A stretch of 64,000 nt of DNA from Mugil cephalus (lineage: Eukaryota > Chordata > Actinopteri > Mugiliformes > Mugilidae): NCBI RefSeq assembly GCF_022458985.1, contig NC_061774.1:12266616-12330615 (forward strand), read 5' to 3'. Shown here piece by piece: positions 11,299 through 24,111 of this stretch (within the stretch, counting starts at the first letter, position 1; each line of letters starts with the position of its first letter). The position numbers and the translations under genes were made by a program. Below the pieces are notes generated by a model, which was not told the origin of the DNA, did not search any database, and saw only the letters and a program-made list of their open reading frames with translations.

Positions 11299-13695
11299 CT
11301 CAGGAGAATCATCTGACTGACCGAATACTTCAGCAAAGTCTGATGGGCTTTTCCTCAGAGTCTGGTCAGCAGGCAGCGTGTTGTCATTGTAAGATGTCAC
11401 AAACTTAAAGTCACTGGTTCTTGAACCTGTTGTCAGGTAGGCGTCATAATTGTAAGCGCTGCGTAAAGTTCCTGTGCCGTCAACATCTGCGTAGTTAGGA
11501 GGGAGATAAGCGCTGGGGATGGCAACTGCTCCATCAAACAACAGTCTGGGCTTTCTCCTGCGACAAAACCTCACACCCAAGATGATGATGATGAAGGTCA
11601 GAAAGAAGGTGGATACGGACACTAGAGCAATGATCAGATAAGACGTCAGTTTGGAATTCTTCTCATCATAAGAAATGTCCTTCAGTTCTGGCACCTCAGC
11701 CAAGTTATCAGAAATAAGTAAATACATGGAACAGGTGGCAGAGAGAGAGGGCTGTCCGTTATCTTTCACTGCCACAATAAGGTTCTGTTTCATGCTGTCA
11801 GATTCAGAAATGTCCCGCTGTGTCCTGATCTCTCCACTGTGGAGATCAATAGTGAAAAGTCCTGGATCAGTGGATTTGACTATATGATAGGACAGCCAGG
11901 CGTTCTGTCCAGAGTCTGCGTCCACCGCTATCACTTTGGACACCAGAGAGCCTCCATGTGCAGCTTTGGGGACCAGCTCAGTCATGAAGGAGTTAACTTC
12001 CGCGGCAGGGTACAGTATCTGAGGAGAGTTGTCATTCACATCTGATATGAACACACTCACTGTCACGTTGCTGCTGAGTGGAGGAGAACCATTGTCTCTG
12101 GCCATCACGTGGGCTTTAAAAGTCCTGAACTGTTCATAATCAAATGACCTCACAGCGTGGATCACCCCTGTGTCTCCATTAACAGATAGATAGGAGGACA
12201 CTGGGGCACCGTTCACCTCACCAGCTAACAGAGAATAAATCACTGTACCATTTTGTCTCCAGTCAGGGTCTCGAGCAGTAACGGAACATAATGTGGAGCC
12301 AGGTTTGTTATTTTCACTCACATATGCACTGTAGGACTGGTCCTCAAACACAGGTGGGTTATCATTGATGTCAGCTACAGATAATTCAACAGTTTTAGAG
12401 GAGGACAGAGGTGGAGAGCCCTCGTCAGTGGCAGTGATTGTGATGTTGTAATCAGACACTAGTTCACGGTCCAGTTGTCCTGTGGTCACCAGAGCATAAT
12501 AGTTTTTAATAGAAGGAACCAACTTAAAAGGGACGTTTTGCTGGATGGAACAGCGGACCTGCTGGTTATTTCCGGAGTCTGCATCTTGGACATGAATGAT
12601 GCCCACCTCTGTACCAGGTGGAACATTTTCAGGTATGGGAGTTGCTATTGAATTAATATGTATCACTGGGGAATTGTCATTAATGTCAGTTATATCTATC
12701 ACTACTTTTGCTTCTGTGGAAAGGCCATAGCCATCTTTCCCCTCAATCAACATTTCAAATTTAGATTCCTCCTCAAAGTCAACATATTTTGCAACTGTAA
12801 TTTCTCCAGTATATTCATTTAAAGAAAATATTTCTTTTGCAGTATCACTTATTCCACTGAATTCATATGTTACTTTACCATTTACGCCCTCATCTGCGTC
12901 AGTAGCACTCACTGCAACAACTATAGTGTCTATGGGTGCGTTTTCAGCTAGAGTAGCTTCATAGACGGCCTGGCTGAAAACGGGAGCGTTATCGTTAGCA
13001 TCCAACACAGTGATTCTTATGGCTGCAGTGCCTGACATCTGAGGATTACCACCATCCACTGCTGTAAGCAATAAAACCACCTCTTGCTGTTCTTCACGGT
13101 CCAATTCTCTATCTAAAACTAGCTCGCTATATTTTGAACCAACAGAATTCGTGAGTACATTTAGAACAAAATAATTGTTCTGTTGTAAAATGTAATTTTG
13201 AACAGCGTTTTGTCCAATATCAGCATCGCGTGCAGCATTTATTCTATAGCGAGAACCTTTTGGAGTCGATTCGCCTATTTCCAGTTTAACTTCGTCCTTA
13301 ACAAAAGCCGGTGGATTGTCATTTATATCCTGAATTTGCAAAGATATCCGGTGCGATTCTAGTGGATCCTCAAGTACCAATTCACATTTTAAATGACATG
13401 AAACCTTCATGCCGCATAGCTCTTCTCGGTCAATCCGATCAGCAACGACCAATTCTCCGGTATTAATGTTTATATCGCAGTAGCGTTTACGGTTTCCTTC
13501 GGGGACAATGCGAGCCTTGCGAGGTGGCAGTCTGCTTACTTGAAGCCCAAGGTCCTTGCCTACATTTCCAATAACTGAACCGCGTTTCATTTCCTCCGGA
13601 AAAGAATAGCTCACGTCGCTGTAACAAAGCTGGAATCCTAAAAGCAAAAAAAGGGAGCCGCAGGCGAGGTTCGCTGAAAATCCTTTGTATGCCAT
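11299..13695 (-). CDS. pcdhg: Protocadherin gamma-type variable exon (799 codons)
   Basis: The protein starts [10 protein letters not shown] with a signal peptide ending LCYS before [10 protein letters not shown]. The EC1 CX5C loop is CGMKVSC. EC2 carries [13 protein letters not shown], and EC3 ([14 protein letters not shown]) is among the most divergent in the window. EC4 opens with [18 protein letters not shown] rather than the common [10 protein letters not shown], so the homogenised block starts a little later here. A local change, PAAEVNSF, opens EC6. The tail is CRRRKP-type and ends QSDDSPE before GTAGGC (GT at 11298-11297). The single plausible ATG (13695) lies 184 bp from its CSE. Confidence 0.97.
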
Positions 13696-13818
13696 ATTTC
13701 AGCAATCAAAACGAATCCAAAGAATCGCAAAAAGAAATCTCTCAAAAACAGAGTAAAATACACATCTGTGAGTAATTCAACGCGCACAGTGAGGTGACAG
13801 ACAATGAAGACGAAAACT

Positions 13819-13890
13819 GTGGGTGGAGACGCTTGAAGGTTTCATATGGAGCCTATCTCGTTTTTGGACTGGTAGACAGCGACACTCACA
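13819..13890 (-). promoter_or_regulatory. CSE plus CACCC-type box
   Basis: The plus-strand sequence gtgggtgga (13819-13827) and ggtagacagcgacactcaca (13871-13890) are 43 bp apart. On the minus strand this is CSE first, then TCCACCCAC nearer the gene. It is the same arrangement as the other promoters but with the widest gap seen. Confidence 0.75.
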
Positions 13891-14828
13891 GCATGCCCTG
13901 AACATTACAAAATACAGCCATTCTGCAAGTTAGTGCAGAACGTGTAACTCCCTCGTGTCAGATTTAGAGATGTCACTACAATCAGACAAGTGAGACGCTT
14001 TCAGTCAGTTAAGATGGCTCTGTTTCTATCAGTTCGATTATATGTTTTGAGGATGTACGGTGAATTAGCAGTGTTGTACTGGGCTGTGGAGAATTGTATA
14101 GATTGTTTTTTCTCTGCAAAGCAACATGTCTTCATAGTGTACGTAGCTGGTAAAAACTGCACAAATATGCAATTATTGGATGAAATGTTATTGCATGATA
14201 GCTGTTGTTATGGTCACAGTGTTTTGTTTTGTTTTTGTTTTCCAAAGACGGATGCTGTCTAAAACCAACAAGGAAATATTTGCAGGGAAAATTGCTTCAA
14301 GAGATAAAAGTATAATGCACAATAAACACTGACAGACGTTAATGATGCAATCAGAATTTTTTTTTTACAAGTGTGTCCTATACATATACAGCAAACATGC
14401 TTTACATTAACGTGATAGATTTAAAGACAGTAGATGGTGAAATACATGCAAGAGTTTGTTTTTGTTGTTGTTTTTTTCTGATGGAGTTGTGACCACAGGG
14501 GTTTTATACTATTAATAAAACTAGTTTTGTACAAAACCCCATTTGTAATTGATGTATTGGGAATTTGTAACAGATGTAAGAACAATCTCCATACAATTTT
14601 TACAGCGGATAGTAAAACTGCTTTAGTGTGATGTCTGCCTACAACAACTCTCAGATGCTCTTTTAATCTGGCAAATTTTAACTAATGGGTTTATCAGTGG
14701 TAGTGCATTCAGTAACTGTAAAATTTCTGTGAAAGTATTAAAGAATCATTCAATGCAGCATTAAGTGCAACTTTTCTCTGAACAATAATGCGTGTTGTAT
14801 GTTATTTATTTCACTTTGCAATTCTTAC
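13891..14828. other. Spacer without recognised gene
   Basis: No conserved coding frame was found. The open frame on the plus strand at 13990-14262 resembles nothing known to me. The region is intronic for upstream transcripts. Confidence 0.6.
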
Positions 14829-17213
14829 CGGGGAAGGATCATCCGGATCGCCAAAAGCCCCAAGAAAGTCTGTTGGACTTTTCCTCAGAGTCTGGTCAGC
14901 AGGCAGTGTGTTGTCATTGTAAGATGTCACAAACTTAAAGTCACTGGTTCTTGAACCTGTTGTCAGGTAGGCGTCATAATTGTAAGCGCTGCGTAAAGTT
15001 CCTGTGCCGTCAACATCTGCGTAGTTCGGAGGGAGATAAGCACTGGGGATGGCAACTGCTCCATCAAACAACAGTCTGGGCTTTCTCCTGCGACAAAACC
15101 TCACACCCAGGATGATGATGATGAAGGTCAGAAAGAAGGTGGACACAGACACCAGAGCAATGATCAGATAAGAGGTCAGTTTGGAATTCTTCTCATCATA
15201 AGAAATGTCCTTCAGTTCTGGTACCTCAGCCAAGTTATCAGAAATAAGTAAATACATGGAACAGGTGGCAGAGAGAGAGGGCTGTCCATTATCTTTCACT
15301 GCCACAATAAGGTTCTGTTTCATGCTGTCAGATTCAGAAATGTCCCGCTGTGTCCTGATCTCTCCACTGTGGACACCAATAGTGAAAAGCCCAGGATCAG
15401 TGGATTTGACTATATGATAGGACAGCCAGGCGTTCTGTCCAGAGTCTGCGTCCACCGCTATCACTTTGGACACCAGAGAGCCTCCATGCGCAGCTTTGGG
15501 GACCAGTTCTGTCATGAATGAGTTGCCCTCACGGGCAGGGTACAGGATCTGAGGAGAGTTGTCATTCACATCCGATATGAACACGCTCACGGTCACGTTG
15601 CTGCTGAGTGGAGGAGATCCATTGTCTCTGGCCATAACGTACACTTTAAAAGTCCTGAACTGTTCATAATCAAACGATCTCACAGCGTGGATCACTCCTG
15701 TGTCTCCATTAACAGATAGATAGGAGGACACTGGGGCACCGTTCACCTCACCAGCTAACAGAGAATAAATCACTGTACCATTTTGTCTCCAGTCAGGGTC
15801 TCGAGCAGTAACGGAACATAATGTGGAACCAGGTTTGTTATTTTCACTCACATATGCACTGTAGGACTGTTCCTCAAACACAGGTGGGTTGTCGTTGATG
15901 TCAGCTACAGATAACCCAACAGTTTTAGAGGAGGACAGAGGTGGAGAGCCCTCGTCAGTGGCAGTGATTGTAATGTTGTAATCAGACACTAGTTCACGGT
16001 CCAGTTGTCCTGTGGTCACCAGAGAATAATAGTTTTTAATAGAAGGAACCAACTTAAAAGGGACGTTTTGCTGGATAGAGCAGCGGACCTGTCTGTTATT
16101 CTCAGAGTCTCTGTCCTGTACGTTAATGATGCCCACCTCTGTACCAGGTGAAACATTCTCAGGTATGGGGTTAGATAGGGATTTTAAATGTACTACAGGG
16201 GCATTGTCATTTTCATCAGTTAAATCTATGTAAACCTTTGCGTAGGAACTTAATCCCAATCCATCATTTGCCTTAACTCGCAGTTCAAATGAATTTTTCT
16301 TTTCAAAGTCAGTGTTACCAATAACTCTTATTTCTCCGGATTTACTGTCAATATGAAAGACTTTTTGATCTGTTTCTGAAATATGACCAAAGTCATATGT
16401 CACTTCACCATTCACCCCCTCATCTGCATCAGTTGCACTTACTTTAAGCACTACGGTATTAAGAGGAGAGTTTTCAGGCAGACTGGCTTTATAGATGCCC
16501 TGGCTGAACACTGGAGCGTTGTCATTAGCATCCAGTACAGTAATGTGTATCATTACTGTTCCTGATCTCTGAGGAGATCCACCATCAACAGCGATTAGAG
16601 GCAGGTCAATTTCTTGTTGCGTTTCTCGGTCAAGTTTATTCTCAAGAACAAGTTCTACTTTATTTCCATCAATCATTAGAATAAAATTGTCATTTTTATG
16701 TAGACTGTATTGCTGAACAGAATTCTTCCCAATATCCGCATCGTGTGCTTCCTCTAATGCGAAACAAGTGCCCTTTTCTGCTGACTCGCTAATTTCCATT
16801 CTTATTAAATCTGTTTTGAACTGCGGGGAGTTGTCATTTATATCTTGAACGTGTACATTTACACGGTGTAATTCTAAAGGATTCTCGAGCACAAGTTCCT
16901 GGATTACAATGCATGATGGTTTCCTGCCACAAAGACCCTCTCTGTCAAGCTGCTCAGTGACGCTCAGATCTCCGGTTTTCACATTGACGGCGGAGAATCG
17001 TTCGTTATTCCCTTCGGAATCAATGCGGGCATTGCGAGTTGAAAGGGTATTAATATCCAGACCGAGATCTTTGACGATATTTCCAATAACCGATCCTGGT
17101 TTAATCTCCTCCTGGATAGAGTAGCTCACCTCAGCATATACGGACTGTAGAGTAAGGAGGCCGATGACAACGCGGATAACCAGACCAAGCATTTGAAATC
17201 CTCCGCGGTCCAT
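14829..17213 (-). CDS. pcdhg: Protocadherin gamma-type variable exon (795 codons)
   Basis: The protein starts [20 protein letters not shown], and its signal peptide ends SVYA before [13 protein letters not shown]. The EC1 CX5C loop is CGRKPSC. EC2 is short ([18 protein letters not shown]), and the EC3-EC4 linker is DENDNAPV rather than the usual DVNDN. EC4 onward is the shared block, with small private changes ([21 protein letters not shown]). The tail ends FGDPDDPSP before GTAAGA (GT at 14828-14827); it is the only exon ending in proline where most end in glutamate. Its CSE is about 208 bp upstream and an RE1-like site about 645 bp upstream of the ATG. Confidence 0.97.
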
Positions 17214-17363
17214 TATTCAAAATGGAAAATATCCGTCATTGAAAAGAGTCAAGAGTATTTTTGCTTAATACACTGAAACTCCTATGAAGTAAATCCAAAA
17301 TTTCTAAAGACAGAAATCAACACCGCGATCTTACGGCTGCCTCTTTCACAAAGCTTTGGAACA

Positions 17364-17432
17364 ATGGGTGGAGACGTATGCTACACGGCATTGTAATGTT
17401 TTCTGGTAAACTGGTAGACAGCGACATGGTGT
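17364..17432 (-). promoter_or_regulatory. CSE plus CACCC-type box
   Basis: The plus-strand sequence atgggtgga (17364-17372) and ggtagacagcgacatggtgt (17413-17432) form this site. The minus strand has the intact TCGCTG core. Spacing from core to ATG (17213) is about 208 bp. Confidence 0.78.
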
Positions 17433-17857
17433 GTTCATTTGAAATAGAGCATGTGAAAAAACTGAATTCGTGTGGTTGACAGTTCAACGACACGGAACAG
17501 TCACATTCCTTAAAAGAAGGGAAAGAAAAACGCTACACAACAGCAGAATAAAGGTCATACATAACATTAAGTGAAATAACTGAGAAACGTATCGCATTTT
17601 AGCTCGGATCAAACGCCAGCCCACCTTAATTACAGTGTTTTAAAGTAGTAAAGAGTTTAAGCTTCTAATTACGATGATTGGCATATACGGAAACATCGGT
17701 CCACTGGATTTTAAACAAATCAACGCTATTTTCAAGATTAACTTGCAAGAATGCATTACATTTTAAAGCATGTACGCCTAAAGACCCACTTATATAGTAA
17801 AAACAATGCGTACAGTCATTCCTCTACAACGCTTTTGGAGAGCCATCCACCCATATG

Positions 17858-17878
17858 TTCAGCACCATGGACAGAGTC
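17858..17878 (+). promoter_or_regulatory. RE1/NRSE-like (REST) site
   Basis: The sequence starts TTCAGCACCATGGACAG, matching the first 17 positions of the RE1 consensus exactly as I know it. The last four bases (AGTC) mostly differ. It lies in the spacer upstream of the variable exon starting at 17213. REST silences neuronal genes outside neurons, and scattered RE1 sites are known in vertebrate protocadherin clusters. Confidence 0.75.
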
Positions 17879-18672
17879 TGTTCACATAAGGCCGGAGAAC
17901 ATTAAGCGTCTAGTACAGAAACATTTAAAGACGAGCAGTTTCTTTGGCCACTAAAAACAACAAACACATGTTATTTTCGTGTTAATGATACAAAGACAAC
18001 GGCATTTTGAGAAATCAACAGCCTTTCAAGGAAATAAATACAGAATAAGAGCTCATTTACGCTAGAGGTAATCGGCAGTCCCAAAAACACACAGACCTGT
18101 GTTTGCTACAATACAACTCCAGTAAACTTGGAATATTTGTTTAATATTGATTCACAATGCTGACATATCAACAGAAGTGATACCAGTGCATAAAAGCAAT
18201 AGGCTAGTGAAGATAAGCTGAATATTTGACTGAATTAATCCCACTCATTACTGGTTTAAAATGCATACAAACATGAAAAAACTACCTGTAGGTGTAGTAA
18301 TACGGATAGGTTGTTACGGGTTATATTAAACATGGAGAGTGCTCTAACATAACTACATATTTCAACTAATGGCCTACTGTCATTAATTCAAGCACACTAC
18401 ACACTACATCAGCAGACAATAGCTCGACATGACGGAGTGACAAAATTCAAGCAATGTAACATGTCAGTGCAGATAGCAGCCTCAATCATTAAGACAGATA
18501 AGCCAAAAAAAAAAGGTAATCTTGAAGTAAAAGACTTGAGGTAAAATTTGTGTTATTTAGAAAAACACACACACACACACAAATGAATAAAAAAAAAACC
18601 TGGGAGGGACAAACTGAATGTTGCTTATGTATTTCAGCATATTTGGTAAACTGATAGATTGACTCTGCCTAC
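17879..18672. other. Spacer without recognised gene
   Basis: This AT-rich intronic spacer has a short CA run near 18563-18580. Nothing else was recognised. Confidence 0.6.
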
Positions 18673-21063
18673 CTGGGAGGAATCGTCCAAATCACCAAAA
18701 GCCTCAATAAAGTCTGAAGGACTTTTCCTCAGAGTCTGGTCAGCAGGCAGCGTGTTGTCATTGTAAGATGTCACAAACTTAAAGTCACTGGTTCTTGAAC
18801 CTGTTGTCAGGTAGGCGTCATAATTGTAAGCGCTGCGTAAAGTTCCTGTGCCGTCAACATCTGCGTAATTAGGAGGGAGATAAGCACTGGGGATGGCAAC
18901 TGCTCCATCGAACAACAGTCTGGGCTTTCTCCTGCGACAAAACCTCACACCCAGGATGATGATGATGAAGGTCAGAAAGAAGGTGGACACAGACACCAGA
19001 GCAATGATCAGATAAGACGTCAGTTTGGAATTCTTCTCATCATAAGAAATGTCCTTCAGTTCTGGCACCTCAGCCAAGTTATCGGAAATAAGTAAATACA
19101 TGGAGCAGGTGGCAGAGAGAGAGGGCTGTCCGTTATCTTGCACTGTCACAATAAGGTTCTGTTTCATGTTGTCAGATTCAGAAATGTCCCGCTGTGTCCT
19201 GATCTCTCCACTGTGGAGACCAATAGTGAAAAGTCCTGGATCAGTGGATTTGACTATATGATAGGACAGCCAGGCGTTCTGTCCAGAGTCTGCGTCCACC
19301 GCTATCACTTTGGACACCAGAGAGCCTCCATGTGCAGCTTTGGGGACCAGCTCAGTCATGAAGGAGTTACCCTCTGGGGCAGGGTACAGTATCTGAGGAG
19401 AGTTGTCATTCACATCTGATATGAACACGCTCATGGTCACATTGCTGCTGAGTGGAGGAGAACCGTTGTCTCTGGCCATCACGTTGACTTTAAAACTCCT
19501 GAATTGTTCATAATCAAACGACCTCACAGCATGGATCACCCCAGTGTCTCCATTAACAGATAGATAGGAGGACACTGGTGCACCGTTCACCTCACCAGCT
19601 AACAGAGAATAAATCACTGTACCGTTTTGTCTCCAGTCAGGGTCTCGAGCAGTAACGGAACATAAAGTGAAGCCAGGTTTGTTATTTTCACTCACATATG
19701 CACTGTAGGACTGTTTCTCAAACACAGGTGGGTTATCGTTGATGTCAGCTACAGATAACTCAACAGTTTTAGAGGAGGATAGAGGTGGAGAGCCCTCGTC
19801 AGTGGCAGTGATTGTAATGTTGTAATCAGACACTAGTTCACGGTCCAGTTGTCCTGTGGTCACTAGAGAATAATAGTTTTTAATAGAAGGAACCAACTTA
19901 AAGGGGACATTTTGCTGGATGGAGCAGCGGACCTGTCCATTCATCTCAGAGTCTCTGTCCTGTACGTTAATGATGCCCACCTCTGTACCAGGTGACACGT
20001 TCTCAGGTACGGGATTCATTAGAGATTTCATATATATCACGGGCGCATTGTCATTAACATCTGTGATGTCAATTACCACTTTGGCATCTGATGAAAGTCC
20101 ATAACCATCTTTGGCATCAATGCGCATTTCATATTTAGAGTTATTCTCGAAATCTAGAGCTCCTATGACTTTAATCTCGCCAGTTTTACTGTCCAGTGAG
20201 AAAAGCCTTTTTGCCCTTTCTGAGATGCGACTAAATTCATATGCCACTTCCCCATTTACACCCTCGTCTGCGTCAGAAGCACTTACATTCAGGACTACAG
20301 TATCTACGGAAGCATTTTCAGGTAGACTGGCTTTGTAAACTGCCTGATCAAACACAGGAGCGTTATCATTAGCATCCAGCACAATAACCTGTATAATGGC
20401 AGTCCCTGACTTCTGAGGATTCCCACCATCAACTGCAATCAGCACAAAATTTAAATCGCGCTCTTTTTCGCGGTCTAATTCTTTGTTTAAAACCATCTCC
20501 ACGTTCTTAGTTCCGTCACTATCGTCTTGAACAGATAAAACAAAATGATCGTTGTTCTGTAAATTGTATCGTTTAACTGTATTTTGTCCGATGTCCGCAT
20601 CATGTGCTTCATTTATGCGATATCGGGCTCCTTTGTCAGCGGATTCTGATATTTCTAACTTAACTGCATCCTTTGGAAAAACTGGTGAATTGTCGTTTAC
20701 ATCCTGAACGAGAAGGGATATGCGGTGCAACTCCAAAGGGCTCTCTAGGACTAATTCAAATTTAAGCATGCATGAAACCTTCTCCCCACATAGCTCCTCT
20801 CGGTCAATCCTTTCCCTGATGACAAAATTCCCCGTTTTGAGATCAACATCGCAGAAATTCTGGTTGTGTTCCTCTGTATCAATACGGGCTTTACGAGACA
20901 ACAATTGCCCCACTTCCAGTCCGAGATCCTTGGCAATATTTCCAACAATGGATCCTGGCCTCATCTCCTCCGGAACAGAATAGCTGAGGTCTGCGTTGGT
21001 GACGTGAACAAAAGGAGCAAATCCACAGAAAAAAATCAACAGCGAATTTCGTTGTAAGTACAT
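18673..21063 (-). CDS. pcdhg: Protocadherin gamma-type variable exon (797 codons)
   Basis: The open frame extends upstream to 21120, but that codon is GTG. The first ATG is at 21063 ([15 protein letters not shown]), which gives a normal signal peptide before [13 protein letters not shown] and a CSE distance of about 177 bp, so I use it. The EC1 CX5C loop is CGEKVSC. EC2 has an extended [15 protein letters not shown] segment. The shared block shows private changes: SEMNGQ in EC4, FTLC in EC5, and [17 protein letters not shown] in EC6. The tail ends DLDDSSQ before GTAGGC (GT at 18672-18671). The product is a type I membrane adhesion molecule, spliced to the shared constant exons. Confidence 0.96.
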
Positions 21064-21197
21064 CCTTTCTTTTATATGCAGATACCGACGTGCAAATGTT
21101 TCTCTCACTAAGAAAATCACGGCGTAATAGTAAAGGTAAATCTACACCTCTCCTGCAACAATGGCAGCTCTGTTTTAACGCCGTTACTGCTTTTGCA

Positions 21198-21251
21198 GTG
21201 GGTGGAGAAATGAAGATCTTTATATCTGCGAGTGAACAGCGACGCTGTGAG
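21198..21251 (-). promoter_or_regulatory. CSE plus CACCC-type box
   Basis: The plus-strand sequence gtgggtgga (21198-21206) and gtgaacagcgacgctgtgag (21232-21251) form this site. The CGCT core is intact on the minus strand. It sits about 177 bp upstream of the ATG at 21063. Confidence 0.75.
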
Positions 21252-21354
21252 TTTATTTGGAATACTACAAATACACAACAACCAGACCACCATGTACACG
21301 ATGTTACTGGAATGGCTTCAGTTTTCGTTGATGGCGCACATAAAGAAGATGCCA

Positions 21355-21375
21355 TTCAGCACTATGGCCAGCGCC
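21355..21375 (+). promoter_or_regulatory. Full-length RE1/NRSE-like (REST) site
   Basis: It starts TTCAGCACTATGGCCAGCGC and ends in C, matching 19 of 21 positions of the RE1 consensus, including the 3' GCGCC that the other copies lack. It lies about 290 bp upstream of the ATG at 21063 and 100 bp beyond the CSE, the closest RE1-promoter pairing in the window. Confidence 0.78.
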
Positions 21376-22579
21376 CGAACAGTGAGTAATTGATTCACAA
21401 ATATCCGTCATTAAACCGGTGGTACCACTAAGACATCTCCAAATACATACATAATAATTAAAATGTCAAGGGACACATTTCAACTTGATAATCATTTCTT
21501 GAGAATAGGAATCATTTGATAGGGTAAATAATATTGAAATAATATTGTATTATATCTAATGCACATTTGTGCTTGTTGGGATACATATGATAGCCAAATT
21601 AATACGCAAAAATAACTATATTTATATAAGACTCATACTTGATGATTTCAACTGAAACATAGGTGCATTTGTCGCTTAAACACAACTTATTTTAGCTCAT
21701 GCCGCCAACAGCCAAATACATAAATGCACATTTTAACAACAGATGCTTTGAGCTTTGACGCGATGAAAGAAACGCCAAAAGCAAACGATCGACCTTCACC
21801 ATGTGGACAGACTACAGTCTGAAACTTGAATGCCTATGCCAATAAAATAACGTCTGACCTAATGTTTAAAAAGAGTAATTAAATTTGATGGTAACACCTT
21901 TTAAGATCAGTTCAGTTAAAAATGTCTATACAACAGAAATTCTCAGCAGAAGCTGAATTGTAGTCAACGGTATGTCAATTCATCAAAGGCAAGTTAACCT
22001 GTTAACCAAGACAGGCGTATTATAAACGAAAATAAATACATTTCTGCCTTCTGCGCAGTAGGTTCATTTAAAGAAACTAGGACCCTGAAATAGCATCATA
22101 ATCAATGGCAAGAGAAAAATTGTGAAAGCGAACTAAAGTAATATATCAAATGGACCAAAACTTGCCAGCATCCGTCATGGCTTCTATCACATGTATTATC
22201 TACGACTTGAAATCTAAGAAAACACAGACCATGTGTGTCGCTCTTACTCCGGCGAATGTGTGTAGCCAGCTTATGTTTTTGGTTTTTTGTTTTTTTACGT
22301 AAACTAACCACGCCCCGACGCACCTTGCCTACGTCATCATATATTCGACCCATAACAATTCCCCAAATACTACATCTTCTTTCTTTGAAAGAAAAAAAAA
22401 ATGGTTGCCAATAATTACAGTTGGCAAAAGTATTACAGAAATATTGATTCAAACATTGTAACCTTGTTCAGTTACTTCAAGGCAGTTACTCCTATCAGGT
22501 GTGCATAGGAAGTGTATCACTGAAACGGAACATGTCAGCAATAAATTTAGTTTCAATGTTAGTATCAACCTTAGCAATA
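21376..22579. other. Spacer without recognised gene
   Basis: This AT-rich region has no convincing coding or RNA gene. Its right part (about 22450-22579) may include decayed sequence of the neighbouring retroelement, but I could not align it. Confidence 0.5.
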
Positions 22580-23172
22580 CTACATATAGCATTTGTAACA
22601 CTGACTCTGGTATTTTCTTAATGTCAGTAGCAGAACAAACAATTTCACTATGAAAGTCATATTTTCAAACACCAATGTATCTATCTCTTTATCCGTCCTA
22701 GGCCAGAATAGTACATCCCTTGCACGTTCCATGCATTTTTCAATCCCTAAGTTTCCTGTGTGAATGCGTAAACACATTTCTGCTCTGAGTGAGTGGGGCA
22801 CAATGCTTTTTTTTCACGTTTTTGCAGGACACCCTTTACCTCTGATATATCACCCCTGTGGTGGTAGAAGGTGGGCATTTCTTGTGTGCTACACTGAAGG
22901 GATGACCTGCCTCAACATTGGGAGTTGCTCTTCTTGGGCTGTGGTAGCTGTGATCTCTGCCATTTTGTTGTCACTTGCTGGTGCGTTATTAACCACAGTG
23001 TGTTTTTGTAGATCCATACTCTTGTTGCACTAAATCGGCTTTCTGGAAAGTGTGTCTGCAACAAGTATTTGTTTTCCAGGCTTGTGTGTGATGACGATGT
23101 CATATCGCTGTAGTTGCCGTATCATGTGTTGAAGTCATGGGGGAGCTGTTGCCAGAGGCTTCTGCATGGTAG
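22580..23172 (-). mobile_element. Ty3/gypsy retrotransposon fragment (RNase H end to integrase zinc finger)
   Basis: Translated with stops, the minus strand reads through KPLATAPP, LQHMIRQLQRYD, ITHKPGKQILVADTLSRKP and then CLRIHTGNLGIEKCMERARD with VLFWPRTDKEID. These are the conserved end of the gypsy RNase H domain and the H2C2 zinc-binding region at the start of integrase. In-frame stops show it is dead. No LTRs were found. Its right end abuts a protocadherin pseudogene in the same orientation, with the join near 23172. Confidence 0.85.
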
Positions 23173-23925
23173 ACTTAAAAGGGACGTTTAGCTGGATGGA
23201 ACAGCAGACCTGTCAGTTATTCTCAGAGTCTCTGTCTTGTACGTTTATGATGCCCACCTCTGTACCAGGTAATACGTTCTCAGGTTTTAAGCTAATTAGT
23301 GGATTGTCATTAACATCAGAGAGCGCTATTGTCACTTTGGAATCTGAAGTTAGGCCATATCCATGTTTGACGTATATGCACATTTCATAAAACAACTCTT
23401 GATTAAAATCCAAAGGTACTTTAATTTCTCCTTTACAGTCATTTAAAGCAAATATCCTTCTACCTGTTTCTGAAATATGACTTAACTCATAGATCACTTT
23501 ACTATTTACACCTTTGTCTGCATCAGTCGCAGTTACTTTCAGCAAAACAGTATCTAGAGAAGAGTTTTCAGGAAGAATGTCTTTATATACAGCCCGGCTA
23601 AACACTGGGGTGTTATCATTAGCATCCAGCACAGTGAAATGCACAGCTGTCACACCAGCCTCTCTGCCAATCCTTTCAGCTACAATCAAATCTCCAATGT
23701 TGAGATTTATATCACAGTATCCTTTATGGTTCAGCTCGCTGTTGATGCAGGCTTTTCGAGAAGATAATTTTGCCATGTTCATTCCGAGGTCCCCTGCTAT
23801 ATTTCCTATAACAGATCCAGGTTTCATTGTCTTGGAAAAAGAATAGCCAACATCTCCATTGCCGACATTAAGCAGCAGAAGAAAGCAAGCAAAGTTGTAA
23901 AGTAGGCCAGCCACTGATTATCCAT
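23173..23925 (-). pseudogene. Broken protocadherin gamma-type variable exon
   Basis: It retains a leader, half of EC1 ([19 protein letters not shown]), the end of EC2 ([18 protein letters not shown]), EC3 and the start of EC4 ([17 protein letters not shown]). Several lesions are visible. The ATG at 23925 is out of frame with the leader. About 120 codons are deleted between RIGRE and AGVTAV, removing the CX5C loop and most of EC2. A TGA replaces the arginine codon after SENN. All sequence after NVPFK is lost and replaced by a gypsy fragment. It has no EC5, EC6, membrane segment or donor, and cannot make a functional protein. Confidence 0.95.
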
Positions 23926-24111
23926 TGAGTGCCACTGAAAAAATATCTACTCAAAATTGTTAACTTAAGTTTCCTTCATGCAAAATATTCAGTATAAAGT
24001 ACAATAACATTATCACAAATCAATTGTACATCCAAACGTATGCGGAGAAAATGGTTGGCCAAAGCACAACCAAGGAAACAGACGATAGAGTAAGTAACAA
24101 ATCAAAAAGAA

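Noticed and set aside
21064-21120. Upstream extension of the 18.7 kb exon
   Set aside because: The first codon is GTG. The ATG at 21063 gives a normal signal peptide and the usual distance to the CSE.
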